Below, piece by piece: positions 1-9,654 of a stretch of 64,000 bases of DNA. Source of the DNA: Flavobacteriales bacterium (GTDB lineage: Bacteria > Bacteroidota > Bacteroidia > Flavobacteriales > Flavobacteriaceae); the NCBI GenBank assembly GCA_011526365.1, contig WTIO01000016.1:1-64000 (forward strand), in the 5' to 3' direction. Below the pieces are notes generated by a model. The model did no database searches. It had not been told where the DNA came from and saw only the letters and a program-made list of their open reading frames with translations. Numbering within the stretch: the first letter of the stretch is position 1; every line of letters starts with the position of its first letter. The translations under genes were made by a program, and so were the position numbers.

Positions 1-1
1 C

Positions 2-1675
2 CCCCATTACCAGTTTGAAGTTGGAAACCTCGAGTTATTTCAGCGCAAATTGGAAAAAGCCGAAAACAATGGGGTGGCCTTTCGCTATGAATTCCGAACT
101 ATTGAAAACCGATGGATGGACGTGCTGGTGAGTTTCTTACCCATTATTGTCATCATTGGAATTTGGATTTTTCTCATGCGAAGAATGTCGGGCGGTGGCG
201 CCGGAGGCCCTGGGGGACAAATATTTAACATCGGAAAATCAAAAGCCAAGCTCTTTGATCAAAACACCGATGTTAAAATAACCTTTAATGATGTTGCAGG
301 CTTAGAAGGTGCCAAAGAAGAAGTACAAGAAATTGTGGACTTCTTAAAGAACCCTAAAAAATATACTACCCTTGGAGGAAAAATTCCTAAAGGAGCCTTA
401 TTGGTAGGGTCACCAGGAACAGGAAAAACCCTTTTAGCAAAAGCAGTTGCTGGAGAAGCAAAAGTGCCGTTTTTCTCCCTTTCAGGTTCCGATTTTGTGG
501 AAATGTTTGTTGGGGTTGGGGCTTCGCGAGTACGCGATTTGTTTAAACAAGCCACGGAAAAATCTCCCTCCATCATATTTATTGATGAAATTGATGCCAT
601 TGGACGCTCCAGGGGTCGCAGTAATTTCACGGGCTCTAACGACGAACGCGAAAACACCCTTAACCAACTCTTGACGGAGATGGACGGCTTTGGAACTGAT
701 ACCAATGTTATTGTGCTTGCCGCAACCAACCGCGCAGATGTATTGGACAAAGCACTAATGCGTGCAGGGCGTTTCGACCGTCAAATTTATGTGGACCTAC
801 CGGACCTCAACGAACGTCGTGAAATTTTTAAGGTACACCTCAAACCATTGAAGGTGATTAAAACCCTAGACATTGATTTTCTTGCCAAACAAACTCCAGG
901 ATTTTCAGGAGCAGACATTGCCAATGTATGTAATGAAGCAGCCTTAATTGCTGCGAGAAAAAACAAAAAATCTGTAGGGAAACAAGATTTTTTAGATGCT
1001 GTTGATCGTATCATTGGCGGGCTTGAAAAGAAGAATAAAATTATCACCGATGAAGAGAAAAAAACCATTGCTTTTCACGAAGCAGGGCATGCATTGGTGA
1101 GCTGGTTACTGGAGTTTGCCGCACCACTGGTAAAGGTAACTATAGTACCTCGAGGGCAATCCCTGGGCGCTGCATGGTATCTTCCTGAAGAGCGCATGAT
1201 TGTTAGAACAGAACAAATGCTGGACGAAATGTGCGCTACCCTCGGTGGACGTGCAGCCGAAAAAGTAATATTTGATAAAATTTCCACTGGTGCATTGAGT
1301 GACCTCGAGAAGGTCACCCGACAAGCGCGGGCTATAGTATCTGTATATGGATTAAACGACACCCTTGGAAATATCACGTATTATGATTCTTCGGGGCAAA
1401 CAGATTACAATTTCACCAAACCTTACTCCGAAGAAACAGCGCAAGTTATAGACAAGGAAATTTCTAGCCTTATTGAAAGTCAGTACGAACGCGCATGTGC
1501 TATTATTGAAAAAAATAAAGCAAAACTTACTACATTGGCAGAACGTCTTTTAGAAAAAGAAGTTATTTTTAAGGATGACTTGGTGAAGATTCTTGGGGAT
1601 CGCCCTTTTGAAAAGAAAAAAGAAGCACCCAAAAAAAGAAAAACTAAGACCTCAAGTGAAAACAGTGAAACATAA
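2..1675 (+). CDS. ftsH: ATP-dependent zinc metalloprotease FtsH (5' partial)
   Basis: Membrane-anchored AAA+ protease that extracts and degrades membrane and short-lived proteins. The reading frame is open to the left edge (frame from base 2), so the N-terminus and first membrane helix lie outside the window. Visible in order: the end of the periplasmic domain, a second membrane helix around 118-185 ending in basic residues, Walker A GSPGTGKT near 409-432, the second region of homology with an arginine finger (AGRFDRQ), the zinc site HEAGH at 1076-1090, and the third ligand Asp in GALSDLEKVT. The tail is Lys-rich. Walker A has Ser where GPPGTGKT is usual; the P-loop is otherwise intact. It leads a cluster with LUD, cdsA and psd that is common in Bacteroidota. 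Identification is secure. Confidence 0.96.
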   Translation, partial: PHYQFEVGNLELFQRKLEKAENNGVAFRYEFRTIENRWMDVLVSFLPIIVIIGIWIFLMRRMSGGGAGGPGGQIFNIGKSKAKLFDQNTDVKITFNDVAGLEGAKEEVQEIVDFLKNPKKYTTLGGKIPKGALLVGSPGTGKTLLAKAVAGEAKVPFFSLSGSDFVEMFVGVGASRVRDLFKQATEKSPSIIFIDEIDAIGRSRGRSNFTGSNDERENTLNQLLTEMDGFGTDTNVIVLAATNRADVLDKALMRAGRFDRQIYVDLPDLNERREIFKVHLKPLKVIKTLDIDFLAKQTPGFSGADIANVCNEAALIAARKNKKSVGKQDFLDAVDRIIGGLEKKNKIITDEEKKTIAFHEAGHALVSWLLEFAAPLVKVTIVPRGQSLGAAWYLPEERMIVRTEQMLDEMCATLGGRAAEKVIFDKISTGALSDLEKVTRQARAIVSVYGLNDTLGNITYYDSSGQTDYNFTKPYSEETAQVIDKEISSLIESQYERACAIIEKNKAKLTTLAERLLEKEVIFKDDLVKILGDRPFEKKKEAPKKRKTKTSSENSET

Positions 1676-1688
1676 AAATTAATACCAT

Positions 1689-2279
1689 TTGAATCTTTGG
1701 CGCAATCTTTTGGGCAAAAAGGACCCTCAAAAAAAAGAGGAAGCACAAAGCCCCTTTTTGCCTAAACAAAAAGATCTCATTGAAATTGAATTTGTAAAGA
1801 ATTTTACCCGCCACGGAGGACGATTCATCTTTGTGGAATCCCAAGAAATGTTATTCAATAGTTTTGAGAATATTCTAAAAGAAAACACTTGGGAACCCAA
1901 ACACATCTGCTGCCTTCACAAAGATTTGGCCCAGTATTTTAATATTTCGACTTCTGAGGAGTTCACAAACCGGCAACAATACAGCGCACTTTTGACCACC
2001 TGCGAAAGCCTTATTGCAAACAAGGGGGGCTTTTTAGTGTGTCAGTACCAAATCAAAAACATTAAACTCAAAGAATTACCAGAATATATTATCGTGTTTG
2101 CTACGCTCAATCAATTAACTTCCGATGTGAGTGAAGCCATGTCTATTTTAAAACAAAAATACGACGGAGCGCTCCCAACCAACATCACCAATCTGAGTGT
2201 GAAAAATGAAACTAAAGATAAGCAGTCATTAACACAAGGGAGTAACGCAAAAAACATATATTTACTGCTACAGGAATAA
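1689..2279 (+). CDS. LUD-domain (LutC/YkgG-like) protein
   Basis: A 196-residue protein resembling the LUD domain of lactate-utilisation proteins LutB/LutC. In Bacteroidota a short stand-alone LUD protein commonly sits between ftsH and cdsA; its role there is not established. Visible: a charged N-terminus, a central region (QYSALLTTCESLIANKGG) matching the LUD core, and the hydrophobic strand EYIIVFATLNQL. The only start compatible with the upstream in-frame stop is TTG at 1689, 13 bases after ftsH ends; no in-frame ATG precedes the conserved region. It is probably cotranscribed with ftsH. The domain call is fairly secure; the biochemical function is unknown. Confidence 0.75.
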   Translation: MNLWRNLLGKKDPQKKEEAQSPFLPKQKDLIEIEFVKNFTRHGGRFIFVESQEMLFNSFENILKENTWEPKHICCLHKDLAQYFNISTSEEFTNRQQYSALLTTCESLIANKGGFLVCQYQIKNIKLKELPEYIIVFATLNQLTSDVSEAMSILKQKYDGALPTNITNLSVKNETKDKQSLTQGSNAKNIYLLLQE

Positions 2280-2288
2280 TATACCCCT

Positions 2289-3092
2289 ATGAATGAATTG
2301 GTGCTCAGGACAATTTCTGGCCTACTTTATGTTGGACTTATTGTAACGGCTTTATTGACGCACCCCCTCTTTGCCAGTAGTGTTATTTTTATTTTTTCTG
2401 CCCTTGCCCTTTTGGAATTTCAAAAACTAAATCAGCACCTGAGTCCTTTCCCAATACTATTTTTGGCAGTATTATTTTATGGCCATTATAAAGACCTATT
2501 GAGTATCCCGCTACTTTTGAGCTTACTTGTGTTAAGCGCAGTAACAAACACTCTTTTAACACTAAAATTATTTAGTAAAAATAAAAAACCCATTACTGGA
2601 GGGTTCTCTAAGGTTATTACCTATACTTACGTAGTATTTTCATGCTTTTGCATCCTTGCGTTAACGGGTCCCTACAACGATTTCACACCTAAATATTTGC
2701 TCATTACCTATGTATTGATTTGGTGCAACAACAGTTTCGCCTATTTTGTAGGGAAAACCTTTGGCCGCAGAAGGTTATTAGAGCACATTTCACCAAAAAA
2801 AAGCTGGGAAGGGTTTTTTGGAGGGGCGGCCTTTGCTGTATTTGCCGCTGTAGTATTGTGGTATTTTTTTAGACCACTGCCCTTAGGAACCTTACTCCTT
2901 TTAGGAGGGCTCATCCCCATTTTAGCTACCCTTGGAGATTTGGTAGAATCACAGTACAAAAGATATTCAGGAGTAAAAGACAGTGGAAATCTACTTCCAG
3001 GGCACGGAGGCTTTTACGATCGCATGGATAGTATTATTTTTACTGCACCATTTGTTTGGGTGATATTACAAACTATAGGATATGTTTCATAG
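2289..3092 (+). CDS. cdsA: Phosphatidate cytidylyltransferase
   Basis: Integral membrane enzyme converting phosphatidic acid and CTP to CDP-diacylglycerol, precursor of all phospholipids. The 267-residue length is normal for the family. Several hydrophobic helices fill the first 200 residues. The CdsA signature follows: SPKKSWEGFFGG, then GDLVESQYKR and the C-terminal metal-binding stretch KDSGNLLPGHGGFYDRMDS. It starts 9 bases after the LUD gene and overlaps the next gene, psd, by 11 bases, so the two lipid genes are probably translationally coupled. Secure. Confidence 0.96.
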   Translation: MNELVLRTISGLLYVGLIVTALLTHPLFASSVIFIFSALALLEFQKLNQHLSPFPILFLAVLFYGHYKDLLSIPLLLSLLVLSAVTNTLLTLKLFSKNKKPITGGFSKVITYTYVVFSCFCILALTGPYNDFTPKYLLITYVLIWCNNSFAYFVGKTFGRRRLLEHISPKKSWEGFFGGAAFAVFAAVVLWYFFRPLPLGTLLLLGGLIPILATLGDLVESQYKRYSGVKDSGNLLPGHGGFYDRMDSIIFTAPFVWVILQTIGYVS

Positions 3093-3738
3093 AGAAGGAT
3101 TTACCATAATCATTGTTAGTTTTTTAATTGCTACACTAGTTGCTGTTTCTGCAGAGTACTTTATTGGCCAGTATTGGATAAAAAAAGGATTACAAGTAAT
3201 CGCCTTGGCGCTATTGATCTTAATTCTTCAATTCTTTAGAAATCCTAAACGCGTGACCGAAAAAAACGATCAACACATTGTTTCGCCTGTAGATGGTAAA
3301 GTTGTGGTTATTGAAAAAGTATATGAAAAGGAATACTTTAAAGACGAGCGTTTACAGGTTTCCATTTTTATGTCACCGCTTAATGTTCATGTTACTCGTT
3401 ATGCCTTAGGTGGTGAGGTCACCTTTAGTAAATACCATCCCGGAAAATATTTGGTGGCCTGGCATCCAAAATCTTCAGAACTCAATGAACGTACTACCGT
3501 AGTTGTAAAAAATCCTGTGTTTGGAGAAGTGCTTTACCGGCAAATTGCTGGTGCCCTTGCACGACGCATTGTCAACTATGCTACAGTAGGAGATCAAGTA
3601 GAACAAGGTACCGATGCAGGTTTTATTAAATTTGGCTCTCGGGTAGATGTGTTTTTACCTGTTGATACCCCTATAGATGTAGTCCTCAATCAAACTGTAC
3701 GCGGAGGGGAAGATGTTATTGCCCACCTGAAAAAATAA
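3082..3738 (+). CDS. psd: Phosphatidylserine decarboxylase
   Basis: Makes phosphatidylethanolamine from phosphatidylserine at the membrane. At 218 residues it belongs to the short form found in Bacteroidota and archaea. Two hydrophobic segments lie in the first 50 residues, followed by the SPVDGKV motif and the conserved FMSPLNVHVTR stretch. The self-cleavage site is GSR in KFGSRVDVFLP, about residue 184; cleavage there generates the pyruvoyl cofactor. It is the last gene of the ftsH-LUD-cdsA-psd run, converges on valS with an 11-base gap, and no clear terminator lies between them. Confidence 0.95.
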   Translation: MFHREGFTIIIVSFLIATLVAVSAEYFIGQYWIKKGLQVIALALLILILQFFRNPKRVTEKNDQHIVSPVDGKVVVIEKVYEKEYFKDERLQVSIFMSPLNVHVTRYALGGEVTFSKYHPGKYLVAWHPKSSELNERTTVVVKNPVFGEVLYRQIAGALARRIVNYATVGDQVEQGTDAGFIKFGSRVDVFLPVDTPIDVVLNQTVRGGEDVIAHLKK

Positions 3739-3749
3739 ACCTCAACAGT

Positions 3750-6395
3750 TTACTCCCCGTTTAAAGCTGCCAAGTTTTCTTGCAGTACTTTAATTTTTGC
3801 TTGCGCATCCTCAGCCTTTTTACGCTCTAAGGCAATCACCTTTTCTGGTGCATTAGCAACAAAACGCTCGTTGCTCAGCTTCTTTTCTACCGAAGCTAAA
3901 AACCCTTGGGTGTAGTTTAGTTCCTCCTCAATTTTTTTGCGTTCTGCGGCAACATCAACACGTTGCGCTAAGGGTATAAACAGCGAAAGTTTCCCCACGC
4001 GAATGCGGCCCCCTTGAGCGTCGGATGCGACATCTTCGTGGATTATTTTTTCTACAAACCCCAAGTGAGAGATGATGCTAATGAAGGGCAGTGGGCTGCT
4101 GCTATTGGTAACGTACAATTCTACAGGGGCTTTAAACCCTAGCTGATGCTGTGTTCTAAAATTGCGGAGTGCAGCAATGACTTCTTGGACAAAAGTGAAA
4201 TCTTCTAAAATTGTAGTATCTACTGTGATTTCTTCTGGCCATGAAGAAACAATTAATGCTTCTTCGGTACTTCTTTCGGTAATGCTTTGCCACAACTCTT
4301 CCGTGAGGAAGGGCATAAATGGATGCAACAACCTTAGGTTATTTTCAAAAAGGGCAATCAGTTGGTTGTAGGTAGTGGTATCTATGGGTTTGCCGTAGGC
4401 AGGCTTTACAATTTCCAACAACCAAGAGCAAAAGTCATCCCACACCAAACGGTAGGCGCTCATTAAGGCATCTGAAATACGGTATTTAGAAAAATGATCA
4501 TTTATAGTGGCCACTGCCTGCGCAAATGCGTTCGTATACCATGCAATTGCCTTTGCACTGGCTTCGGGTTGAGTTAGGCTAGCGTTTTGCTCCCATCCTT
4601 GAACCAAACGGAAAGCATTCCATATTTTGTTGCTAAAGTTTTTTCCTTGTTGACATAAACTTTCATCAAACAACAAATCATTTCCTGCAGCAGTACTCAA
4701 CATTAATCCCACTCGAACGGCATCGGCGCCATAGGTGTCAATTAAGCCTACCGCATCGGGAGAATTGCCTAATTGCTTAGACATTTTTCGTCCCTGTTTA
4801 TCGCGGACTAAACCGGTGAGGTATACATTTTTAAATGGCGGTGCTTGTCGTAATTCATAACCTGAAATTATCATTCGGGCAACCCAGAAAAATAAAATAT
4901 CGGGCCCTGTAACCAAGTCTTGTGTTGGGTAATAGTATTGGATTTCTTCGTTTTCGGGCGCTAATACTCCATTGAATACACTTATGGGCCACAACCAAGA
5001 GGAAAACCAAGTATCTAGTACATCTTCTTCCTGTCGAAGGTCGGCTAGCGTTAGTGTTGTATTTTGTGTTTTCTCCTGCGCTTTTTCCAAGGCTTCTTCT
5101 GGGGTTGCTGCCACCACAAAAGCGCTATTGTCTTTGCCATAGTAATACACGGGAATACGTTGCCCCCACCACAATTGACGAGAAATGTTCCAATCCCGAA
5201 TATTTTCCATCCAGTGACGGTAGGTATTTTTAAACTTTGCTGGAAGCAGCGCTACATCCTCAGATGCAAGCACGGCTTCAATTGCAGGTTGGGCCAATTG
5301 CTCCATTTTTAGAAACCACTGTTCTGATATACGCGGCTCAATAACTGCTTTGGTGCGCTCAGAGGTTCCTACTTTATGGTTGTAGTCTTCTTTTTTTACC
5401 AAAAAGCCCTTTTCCTTGAGCTCTTTGCCAATGGCTTTTCGGACAGCAAAACGGTCTTGGCCTTCGTAGTGCAATCCTGCACTATTTAGGGTACCATCAG
5501 GATTGAAAATATCAATAAATTCCAATTGGTGCTTTTCGCCCAATTCTTTATCGTTGAGATCATGGGCAGGGGTTACTTTTAAACATCCCGTTCCAAATTC
5601 CTGCTCCACGTAGGTATCAGTGATAATGGGGACTGTTCTTCCAGTCAAAGGAACCGTAACCGACTTCCCGTGCAAATGGGTGTACCGCTCGTCCTCAGGG
5701 TGTACACAAACGGCCGTATCTCCCAAGAGGGTTTCGGGGCGTGTGGTGGCAATCACAACAGCGGTATCTTCTCCAACCACTGGGTATTCAATATGATATA
5801 AATGCCCTGGTTTTTCTTCGTAAATAACTTCCTCATCAGACAAGGTAGTTTGAGCTTCAGGGTCCCAATTCACCATACGATAGCCTTTATAAATAAGCCC
5901 CTTTTCGTAGAGGTCAACAAAAACTTTCAACACCGACTGGGACATGTTGTCATCTAAAGTAAACTTAGTGCGTTCCCAGTCACAAGAGCACCCCAAGCGT
6001 TTGAGCTGTTCTAAAATAACTCCACCGTATTCATGGGTCCATGCCCAAGCGTGGTCTAAAAAAGCTTCCCTACTAAGCGATTTTTTGTCGATCCCTTCTG
6101 CTTTTAATTTGGCCACTACTTTGGCTTCGGTAGCAATGGAGGCATGGTCAGTGCCGGGCACCCAACAGGCATTGTAGCCTTGCATGCGCGCCTTTCGTAT
6201 TAAAATATCTTGCAGGGTGTTGTTTAGCATATGCCCCATATGTAGCACCCCTGTTACATTGGGCGGAGGAATCACTATAGTATAGGGCTTTTTGTCATTG
6301 GGTTCAGAATGAAAATAATTTTTCTCCTGCCAGTAACTGTACCATTTACTCTCAACATGTGCAGCCTCAAATTTTGCGGGAAGTTCCACAGCCAT
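3750..6395 (-). CDS. valS: Valyl-tRNA synthetase
   Basis: Class I aminoacyl-tRNA synthetase charging tRNA-Val, with an editing domain against mischarged Thr. The 881-residue length is normal. The HIGH-equivalent PPPNVTGVLHMGH is near residue 50, the CP1 editing domain occupies about 200-350, and the KMSKS-equivalent is KMSKQLGNSPD near 530, a form usual in this phylum. The anticodon-binding domain and the C-terminal coiled-coil arm (about 810-875, rich in E/K/A) follow. A TAnnTTTG-type box lies 25 bases upstream of the start on this strand. Divergent from the DUF1573 gene. Confidence 0.98.
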   Translation of the reverse strand: MAVELPAKFEAAHVESKWYSYWQEKNYFHSEPNDKKPYTIVIPPPNVTGVLHMGHMLNNTLQDILIRKARMQGYNACWVPGTDHASIATEAKVVAKLKAEGIDKKSLSREAFLDHAWAWTHEYGGVILEQLKRLGCSCDWERTKFTLDDNMSQSVLKVFVDLYEKGLIYKGYRMVNWDPEAQTTLSDEEVIYEEKPGHLYHIEYPVVGEDTAVVIATTRPETLLGDTAVCVHPEDERYTHLHGKSVTVPLTGRTVPIITDTYVEQEFGTGCLKVTPAHDLNDKELGEKHQLEFIDIFNPDGTLNSAGLHYEGQDRFAVRKAIGKELKEKGFLVKKEDYNHKVGTSERTKAVIEPRISEQWFLKMEQLAQPAIEAVLASEDVALLPAKFKNTYRHWMENIRDWNISRQLWWGQRIPVYYYGKDNSAFVVAATPEEALEKAQEKTQNTTLTLADLRQEEDVLDTWFSSWLWPISVFNGVLAPENEEIQYYYPTQDLVTGPDILFFWVARMIISGYELRQAPPFKNVYLTGLVRDKQGRKMSKQLGNSPDAVGLIDTYGADAVRVGLMLSTAAGNDLLFDESLCQQGKNFSNKIWNAFRLVQGWEQNASLTQPEASAKAIAWYTNAFAQAVATINDHFSKYRISDALMSAYRLVWDDFCSWLLEIVKPAYGKPIDTTTYNQLIALFENNLRLLHPFMPFLTEELWQSITERSTEEALIVSSWPEEITVDTTILEDFTFVQEVIAALRNFRTQHQLGFKAPVELYVTNSSSPLPFISIISHLGFVEKIIHEDVASDAQGGRIRVGKLSLFIPLAQRVDVAAERKKIEEELNYTQGFLASVEKKLSNERFVANAPEKVIALERKKAEDAQAKIKVLQENLAALNGE

Positions 6396-6420
6396 GGTTT
6401 TGGTCTAATTTTTGTATCAA

Positions 6421-6428
6421 CAAAAGTA
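6421..6428 (-). promoter_or_regulatory. Candidate -7 promoter box for valS
   Basis: Read on the minus strand this is TACTTTTG, a full match to the Bacteroidota TAnnTTTG -7 consensus, with a 25-base leader to the valS ATG. No convincing -33 TTTG was found at the ideal distance. Confidence 0.4.
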
Positions 6429-6489
6429 AGAACCCCATTTGGACTGTTAAAAATTTTTATTCTTTTCTTTAACCTTATATATTCTAAAC

Positions 6490-6879
6490 ATGAAAAATTT
6501 AACCACATTTCTCTTACCACTTCTAATTTTTGTTGCCTTCACCGCCCAGGGGCAAACTACTTCAAACGCTGCTGAAATCAGTTTTGAAGAAAAAGTTTTT
6601 GATTACGGCACTATAACAAAGGGGGCTGATGGCAATCATACCTTTACGTTTACCAACACTGGCAATAGCCCACTAATTATTGAAAGCGTAAAATCTTCCT
6701 GTGGCTGCACGGTACCCAAAAAACCCGAAGCGCCAATTGCACCCGGAGCTTCGGGAAGTATTCAAGTGCGTTACGACACCCAACGGCTTGGCGTATTCCG
6801 CAAAACCATTACAGTAACAACTAATGCTGGAACTAATAGTGTTGTGGCTTTAAAAATAAAAGGAACTGTAGTCGAATAA
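6490..6879 (+). CDS. Secreted DUF1573 (ASH-like) protein
   Basis: A 129-residue exported protein of the DUF1573 family, common and usually multicopy in Bacteroidota; function unknown. Residues 1-20 form a signal peptide (MKNLTTFLLPLLIFVAFTAQ). The rest is one immunoglobulin-like beta domain with the family pattern FDYGTITKGADGNHTFTFTN, then SSCGCTVPKKP and QVRYDT near the end. The CGC motif is characteristic of the family. Transcribed divergently from valS and followed by an 89-base AT-rich gap. The family is secure, the role open. Confidence 0.88.
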   Translation: MKNLTTFLLPLLIFVAFTAQGQTTSNAAEISFEEKVFDYGTITKGADGNHTFTFTNTGNSPLIIESVKSSCGCTVPKKPEAPIAPGASGSIQVRYDTQRLGVFRKTITVTTNAGTNSVVALKIKGTVVE

Positions 6880-6968
6880 ATTTTATTTAAACAACTCTTC
6901 TAAATAAAATTCATTCCAAACTGTGTGGAAATGATTGAAATTTCTCAATTTTGGATAATTTTTAACAA

Positions 6969-8162
6969 ATGCCACAACTCTCAGCACACAGTCAAGGACT
7001 GCCCGCTTCTTCCATTCGAAAACTCAGTGGTTTGGCAGAAGACACCAAAAAAAGGGGGATAGACGTAATTCATTTAAACATTGGACAACCGGATATAGCA
7101 GCCCCAAAAGCTGCACTTGAGGCTGTAGAAAAGAGCACTTTAGACCTTCTGCCTTATGGCCCTTCTCAAGGAACAGAAGAACTCCGGACACTATTTTGTG
7201 TATATTATGCGCAACATCAAGTGGCGGTTGCCCCTGAAGATATACTAGTGACCCAAGGCGCAAGTGAAGGAATTCAATTTGTGTGTGCCGTGTTGTGTAA
7301 TCCTGGTGATGAAATCATTGTTCCAGACCCTTCTTATGCCAATTATTATGGCTTTGCAGCCGCTAGTCATGTTACCATTACACCGGTGCTTTCTACCCTA
7401 CAACAAGGATTTCAACTTCCCCCAATAGAAAATATTAAGGCGGCATTCACACAGAAAACTAAGGCCATTCTCATTTGTAATCCCAGCAATCCTACAGGCT
7501 ATGTGTATAGTAAATTTGAGATTGAACAATTGTGTGCCCTAGCTTATGAGCAGGATTGCTTTTTAATTGTTGATGAAGTATACCGCGAGTTTATTTACGA
7601 CGCCAGTGAACATTACTCAGTACTTCGAGATCCCAAATGGGCAGCACACACCATAATGCTTGACTCCGTGTCAAAACGCTACAGCATGTGTGGAGCACGT
7701 GTGGGGTGCATTGTTAGTCGGAATAAAGAATTTATGGCTACAGCGTTAAAATTTGCTCACTTAAGGCTGTCCACACCTACCTATGCCACATTGGCTACCG
7801 CAACAGCACTCAAGGCCCCACAAACCTATTTTGATAGTATACTGGAAGAATACCAAAAACGAAGGGCTGTACTTATTGAGGGCTTAAACCGTATTCCAAA
7901 AATTGAATTTTCCCAACCCAAAGGTGCTTTCTATTGTATGGTTGCACTGCCCGTAGATGATGCCGAGTACTTTGTCCGCTTCTTGCTGACTTCATTTCAC
8001 CTCAACAATACTACCGCAATGTTTGCCCCAGCAGCAGGATTTTACGCCCAACCAGCGGTGGGAAAAAACCAAATTCGCATTGCGTTTATCCAAAAGGAAG
8101 CCCGCCTAAAACAAGCTATTGAAATCCTTAAAAAAGGGTTGGAGGCCTACTGCAATTCCTAA
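6969..8162 (+). CDS. Class I/II PLP-dependent aminotransferase
   Basis: A 397-residue fold-type I aminotransferase close to the aspartate aminotransferase group. Visible: NIGQPDI near the N-terminus, the substrate loop YGPSQGTEELR, the cofactor-binding NPSNPTGYVYS, the Asp of IVDEVYREF, and the Schiff-base Lys in DSVSKRYSMCGARVG near residue 237, with the C-terminal Arg in NQIRIAF. Substrate cannot be deduced. It is followed 21 bases later by murB on the same strand, an arrangement that suggests cotranscription. Three other class I aminotransferase-like genes or remnants are not its duplicates: the Phe/Tyr operon enzyme and the gene at 44857 differ clearly in sequence. Confidence 0.85.
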   Translation: MPQLSAHSQGLPASSIRKLSGLAEDTKKRGIDVIHLNIGQPDIAAPKAALEAVEKSTLDLLPYGPSQGTEELRTLFCVYYAQHQVAVAPEDILVTQGASEGIQFVCAVLCNPGDEIIVPDPSYANYYGFAAASHVTITPVLSTLQQGFQLPPIENIKAAFTQKTKAILICNPSNPTGYVYSKFEIEQLCALAYEQDCFLIVDEVYREFIYDASEHYSVLRDPKWAAHTIMLDSVSKRYSMCGARVGCIVSRNKEFMATALKFAHLRLSTPTYATLATATALKAPQTYFDSILEEYQKRRAVLIEGLNRIPKIEFSQPKGAFYCMVALPVDDAEYFVRFLLTSFHLNNTTAMFAPAAGFYAQPAVGKNQIRIAFIQKEARLKQAIEILKKGLEAYCNS

Positions 8163-8183
8163 GAGTTTCCTACCTTGTAGCCT

Positions 8184-9191
8184 ATGAACGCCTTAGTGCA
8201 CAACTACACCATCACACCACACACCACCTTTGGCGTGGCCGCCAAAACCGCCGGGTTTTTGACAGTAGATTCTACCGCAGCACTTCAAGAGGCTTTAGCA
8301 CTAAACACATTTTCAAAATTGCGAATCCTTGGTGGAGGAAGTAATATGCTTTGGACGAAAGACTTTGAAGGCTTAACCCTTAAAATAGGCATCAAAGGGA
8401 TTTGTGTGGAATCTGAAAATGCAACTACAATAACTGTTGCCGTTGGAGCAGGAGAAAACTGGCACAACTTTGTGCTTTGGACTTTAGCCAACAACTATGG
8501 CGGTGTTGAAAACTTGGCACTCATTCCAGGGAACATGGGTGCAGCACCCATTCAAAATATTGGGGCGTATGGAGTGGAACTTAAAGACAGTTTTGTGTGT
8601 TGTGATGCGTTAGAAATTAGTACAGGAGCCCTAAAACGCTTTACCGCCAAGGATTGCAAATTTGGCTACCGCGAATCCGTATTTAAAAATGACCTCAAGG
8701 GGCAATACATCATTACTTCGGTACAACTCCAACTGCAAAAGCCTCCCCATCAGCTCAACACTTCTTATGGCCGCTTGGAGGAAGCATTGCAAGGAACACC
8801 CCCTACAATACAAAATGTAGCAAATGCTGTTATTGCCATCCGACAATCCAAACTACCTAATCCCAATGAAATTGGAAATTGTGGGAGCTTTTTTAAAAAC
8901 CCCATTATTTCTAAACAACACTACAACCGCTTGGTGGAAAACCATCCTAAACTTCCCCACTATACTGTGGACGATGTGAAGGTGAAAGTACCTGCAGCCT
9001 GGCTGATTGATACCTTAGGTTTTAAGGGCTATCGCAAAGGGGATGCCGGAGTGCACCATTCCCAACCGTTGGTTTTAGTGAATCATGGAAACGCTAGCGG
9101 AAAGGAACTCCATGCGCTTTCACAGGAAATTAAAGCTGCTGTAGCAAAAACGTTTGCTATTCATTTAGAGGAAGAAGTAAATATTTATTAA
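8184..9191 (+). CDS. murB: UDP-N-acetylenolpyruvoylglucosamine reductase
   Basis: FAD enzyme reducing UDP-GlcNAc-enolpyruvate to UDP-MurNAc, the second committed step of peptidoglycan synthesis. The 335-residue length fits the type I (E. coli-like) form. Visible: HTTFGV at the N-terminus, the FAD-binding ILGGGSNMLWT, the NLALIPGNMGAAPIQNIGAYG signature, the Tyr of FGYRESVFK, and the catalytic Ser in GNCGSFFKNPI near residue 233. A conserved C-terminal Glu sits in the final HLEEEVNIY. It follows the aminotransferase by 21 bases and converges on dtd with only 6 bases between stops. Confidence 0.97.
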   Translation: MNALVHNYTITPHTTFGVAAKTAGFLTVDSTAALQEALALNTFSKLRILGGGSNMLWTKDFEGLTLKIGIKGICVESENATTITVAVGAGENWHNFVLWTLANNYGGVENLALIPGNMGAAPIQNIGAYGVELKDSFVCCDALEISTGALKRFTAKDCKFGYRESVFKNDLKGQYIITSVQLQLQKPPHQLNTSYGRLEEALQGTPPTIQNVANAVIAIRQSKLPNPNEIGNCGSFFKNPIISKQHYNRLVENHPKLPHYTVDDVKVKVPAAWLIDTLGFKGYRKGDAGVHHSQPLVLVNHGNASGKELHALSQEIKAAVAKTFAIHLEEEVNIY

Positions 9192-9197
9192 CCCCCT

Positions 9198-9650
9198 TTA
9201 TTCCCGGGCTCTAGAATCAATATGAAGTGTAACAGGGCCATCATTCACCAAACTGACTTCCATATGTGCTCCAAAAACTCCGCGTTGAACGGTTTGTCCC
9301 AAAAGTGTTTCTGCTTTAGCTAAAAAACTTTCGTATAAAGGGATGGCTGTTTCGTGTTTTGCCGCCCGAATATAGGAAGGCCTATGGCCCTTTTTTGTGG
9401 CTGCCAACAATGTAAACTGCGAAATAATGAGCAGGTCTCCTTGAACATCTTGTACCGAATAATTCATTACTCCTCCTTCGTCGTCAAAGATGCGTAAATT
9501 AAGTAGTTTATGTACCAACCAATCAACATCGTCTTCCGTATCATCGGTAGCAATTCCTAAAAGGACCAACAGCCCTTTGCCTATTTTTCCCACTACTTTG
9601 TTGTCCACAACCACTTGAGCCGATTGTGCTCTTTGAATTACTAATCGCAT
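9198..9650 (-). CDS. dtd: D-aminoacyl-tRNA deacylase
   Basis: Hydrolyses D-aminoacyl-tRNAs and Gly-tRNA-Ala errors, protecting translation from D-amino acids. The length (150 residues) is standard. Both family motifs are present: SQFTL (LIISQFTLLAAT, about 76-87) and NxGPVT near the C-terminus (VNDGPVTLHIDS). It lies 4 bases downstream of rsgA on the same strand, so the two are likely one operon. Confidence 0.97.
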   Translation of the reverse strand: MRLVIQRAQSAQVVVDNKVVGKIGKGLLVLLGIATDDTEDDVDWLVHKLLNLRIFDDEGGVMNYSVQDVQGDLLIISQFTLLAATKKGHRPSYIRAAKHETAIPLYESFLAKAETLLGQTVQRGVFGAHMEVSLVNDGPVTLHIDSRARE

Positions 9651-9654
9651 AAAC

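Noticed and set aside
409-432. Defective Walker A in FtsH (GSPGTGKT)
   Set aside because: The essential GxxGxGK(T) core is intact; only a Pro-to-Ser change at a tolerant position.
259-1377. Minus-strand ORFs inside ftsH
   Set aside because: Antisense shadows of a conserved gene, with no recognisable domains.
6886-6916. AT-rich inverted repeat (TTTATTTA/TAAATAAA-like) after the DUF1573 gene as a terminator
   Set aside because: The stem lacks G-C pairs and a T tract, so it is too weak to call.
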